From Syntrophorhabdus sp. (GTDB taxonomy: Bacteria; Desulfobacterota; BSN033; UBA1163), in contig DYHU01000071.1 in NCBI GenBank assembly GCA_020724025.1, forward strand, positions 7,416 to 14,275: a stretch of DNA of 6,860 nt. Reading direction: 5' to 3'. The position numbers and the translations under genes are program-made. The notes beneath the pieces were generated by a model. It did no database searches. It was not told where the DNA came from and saw only the letters and a list, made by a program, of their open reading frames with translations. Shown piece after piece: positions 5,695-6,860 of the stretch; position 1 is the first letter of the stretch, and the number at the start of each line of letters is the position of its first letter.

Positions 5695-6708
5695 CTATTT
5701 TTGATATTTATAGAGTGTCTCCAGATAGAATCTCAGCGCTTCATCTCCGGGTAACCCCTTATCCTTCATACTTTTAACATATTCATCGTAGAGGGGCTTG
5801 AGCGCCCTTTCCCATTTCCGATTCTCATCCACTGAAAGGGGGATGATCTTGTTGCCCAATTTTATCGTAAAATCTTTTCCCGCTTTATCAATTTCATCCC
5901 AACCCTTTCCATGTTTCTCAGACCATTCCCCGTTGATCTGTTCGATGATCTTCTGGATATCCGGAGGCAAGGCATTCCACTTATCCTTATTCATGGCTAT
6001 GAAAAAGGCAGAGCTGTAATACATGCCCGGGGCTTCTGTGGTAAATTTCACCACTTCTCCCCACTTCCATGCTTGCAAGGCTTCATAGGGTGCAATCGAA
6101 GCTTCGACTACCCCTCTGCTTAAAGCCTCGTAGGTTTCACCCATAGCCATTGCCACTGGGGCTCCTCCAAGGGTTGTTACAATTTTTGTGACCGCGCCAA
6201 AGGCACGAACCTTCATCCCTTTAAGATCCTCAAGCTTCTCAACAGGTTTTTTGGTATGAAGGAGTCCTGGTCCATGGGCATGCATGTACATCATCTTGAC
6301 ATCATCAAATTCCTTTGGTTTAAATTTGGCTATGTATTCATTGATCACTTTCGTAATGGCCCATCCACTTTTGTGGCTTAAGGGCAGTTCAACCACCTCT
6401 GTCAAAGGAAATCTTCCTCTCGTGTAGCCACAGACGGACATGCCGACATCGGAAAGCCCTTTCACCACGCCATCATAAACCGCGGGCGCAGGAGTGAGTG
6501 TGCCGCCATAATGCATCGTGACTACAACCCTTCCATTTGTCCTCTTCTCGATCTCCTTTCCCCATTCAGCAGCCAGCACACTGTGCTTATGAGGAGCAGG
6601 GAAAAAGATGGAGTAGCTGAGTTTTATCTGTCCAAATGCCGGCGAAATGGAGAATGAAAATACCACCAATAAAAATAACGTAAATGCGATTGCTTTGTAA
6701 CGTCCCAT
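5695..6708 (-). CDS. dctP: TRAP transporter periplasmic solute-binding protein DctP
   Basis: The periplasmic receptor that captures the substrate and hands it to DctQ-DctM. It has 337 residues, the usual size. Residues 1-26 form a Sec signal peptide (GRYK, then a hydrophobic core, cleavage likely after SPAFG). Mature-protein motifs: GKEIEKRTNGRV (50-61), VVKGLSDVGM (81-90), KLEDLKGMKVRAFG (158-171), LGGAPVAMAMGETYEALSRGVVEA (180-203), and GMYYSSAFFIAMNKDKWNALPPDIQKII (228-255). Arg168 in KVRAFG matches the arginine that forms a salt bridge with the ligand carboxylate in TRAP receptors such as SiaP, so the substrate is very likely a carboxylic acid. The family spans dicarboxylates, keto and hydroxy acids, aromatics and others, and the ligand cannot be named from sequence. 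The start ATG is preceded by AGGAGG with 6 bases spacing. First gene of the visible operon. Confidence 0.95.
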   Translation of the reverse strand: MGRYKAIAFTLFLLVVFSFSISPAFGQIKLSYSIFFPAPHKHSVLAAEWGKEIEKRTNGRVVVTMHYGGTLTPAPAVYDGVVKGLSDVGMSVCGYTRGRFPLTEVVELPLSHKSGWAITKVINEYIAKFKPKEFDDVKMMYMHAHGPGLLHTKKPVEKLEDLKGMKVRAFGAVTKIVTTLGGAPVAMAMGETYEALSRGVVEASIAPYEALQAWKWGEVVKFTTEAPGMYYSSAFFIAMNKDKWNALPPDIQKIIEQINGEWSEKHGKGWDEIDKAGKDFTIKLGNKIIPLSVDENRKWERALKPLYDEYVKSMKDKGLPGDEALRFYLETLYKYQK

Positions 6709-6860
6709 ATGTTCCCTCCTTTCATTCTTATCCCTTATTCTATTCGTAAACGATCGGACCCTTTATTAAGTCTTTTCCTTTTATCACCTCCTTCTTAATG
6801 AGAATGTTCTTCTTCAAAAAGTATTCTACCACATACGACAAAAAAATATCTACCATTATT
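6709..6860 (-). promoter_or_regulatory. Leader upstream of dctP with ribosome binding site and candidate control elements
   Basis: No gene can be supported in these 152 bases. On the minus strand AGGAGG lies just before the dctP start (6715-6720). Further up, AAGGAGGTGAT (6783-6793) is a full match to the 16S rRNA anti-Shine-Dalgarno but has no start codon within 15 bases after it. A dyad GTAT-N8-ATAC (6821-6836) and two copies of TGGTAGA (6849-6855 and 6825-6831) could be parts of an operator; TAGAAT within it (6822-6827) could be a -10 box, but no good -35 partner is visible. The operon promoter may lie here or beyond the window edge. Confidence 0.35.

Noticed and set aside
6740..6856. Minus-strand frame of 38 codons running in from the right edge
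   Set aside because: It is open to the window edge and could be the tail of an upstream gene, but it is short, lysine- and isoleucine-rich in AT-rich DNA, and has no recognisable family pattern.
1..6860. CRISPR array, tRNA, rRNA or toxin-antitoxin genes
   Set aside because: No evenly spaced direct repeats, no cloverleaf-like sequence and no short paired genes were seen in the few non-coding gaps.

Overview
The window holds six genes, all on the minus strand and all reading the same way, so transcription runs from the right edge to position 1. In that order they are a TRAP-type transporter (periplasmic binding protein DctP, small membrane subunit DctQ, large membrane subunit DctM), the large and small subunits of a split adenosylcobalamin-dependent acyl-CoA mutase, and a PaaK-like AMP-forming acyl-CoA ligase whose last codon is at the left edge. 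Together they read as a catabolic module: take up a carboxylic acid, activate it with CoA, rearrange its carbon skeleton by B12 radical chemistry.

Layout. 6709-6860 is an upstream leader with a good ribosome binding site for dctP. 5695-6708 is dctP. 5658-5685 is a near-perfect intrinsic terminator placed directly after dctP, probably partial, so the binding protein would be made in excess of the membrane subunits. 5117-5599 (dctQ) and 3820-5124 (dctM) overlap by 8 bases. A 138-base gap (3682-3819) separates the transporter from the mutase genes, which are only 9 bases apart (2041-3678 and 1636-2031). A 291-base gap before the ligase is largely filled by a long imperfect inverted repeat (about 1377-1606), which looks like a MITE or a decayed insertion element. 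The ligase occupies 1-1344.

The main point of interest is the mutase. Its overall fold motifs are clearly those of the methylmalonyl-CoA mutase family, and the small subunit keeps the full DxHxxG cobalamin-binding signature. The substrate pocket of the large subunit, however, differs from methylmalonyl-CoA mutase at almost every position known to touch substrate: Tyr89 to Gln, Ala116 to Asp, Gln197 to Met, Arg207 apparently to Ser with a 4-residue insertion, Tyr243 to Arg, His244 to Asn, Ser285 to Gly, His328 to Ala and Asn366 to Thr (Propionibacterium shermanii numbering, aligned by eye from memory). Asp at 116 is the hallmark of 2-hydroxyisobutyryl-CoA mutase, but loss of His244 is not expected in any characterised member I know. 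The enzyme is probably not a methylmalonyl-CoA mutase and may catalyse an undescribed rearrangement.

Organism: a Gram-negative bacterium (TRAP transporter with a Sec signal peptide) with strong Shine-Dalgarno sites. The gene mix and protein style suggest an anaerobic, Desulfobacterota-like lineage, possibly uncultured, but this is a weak inference from style and not from a marker gene.
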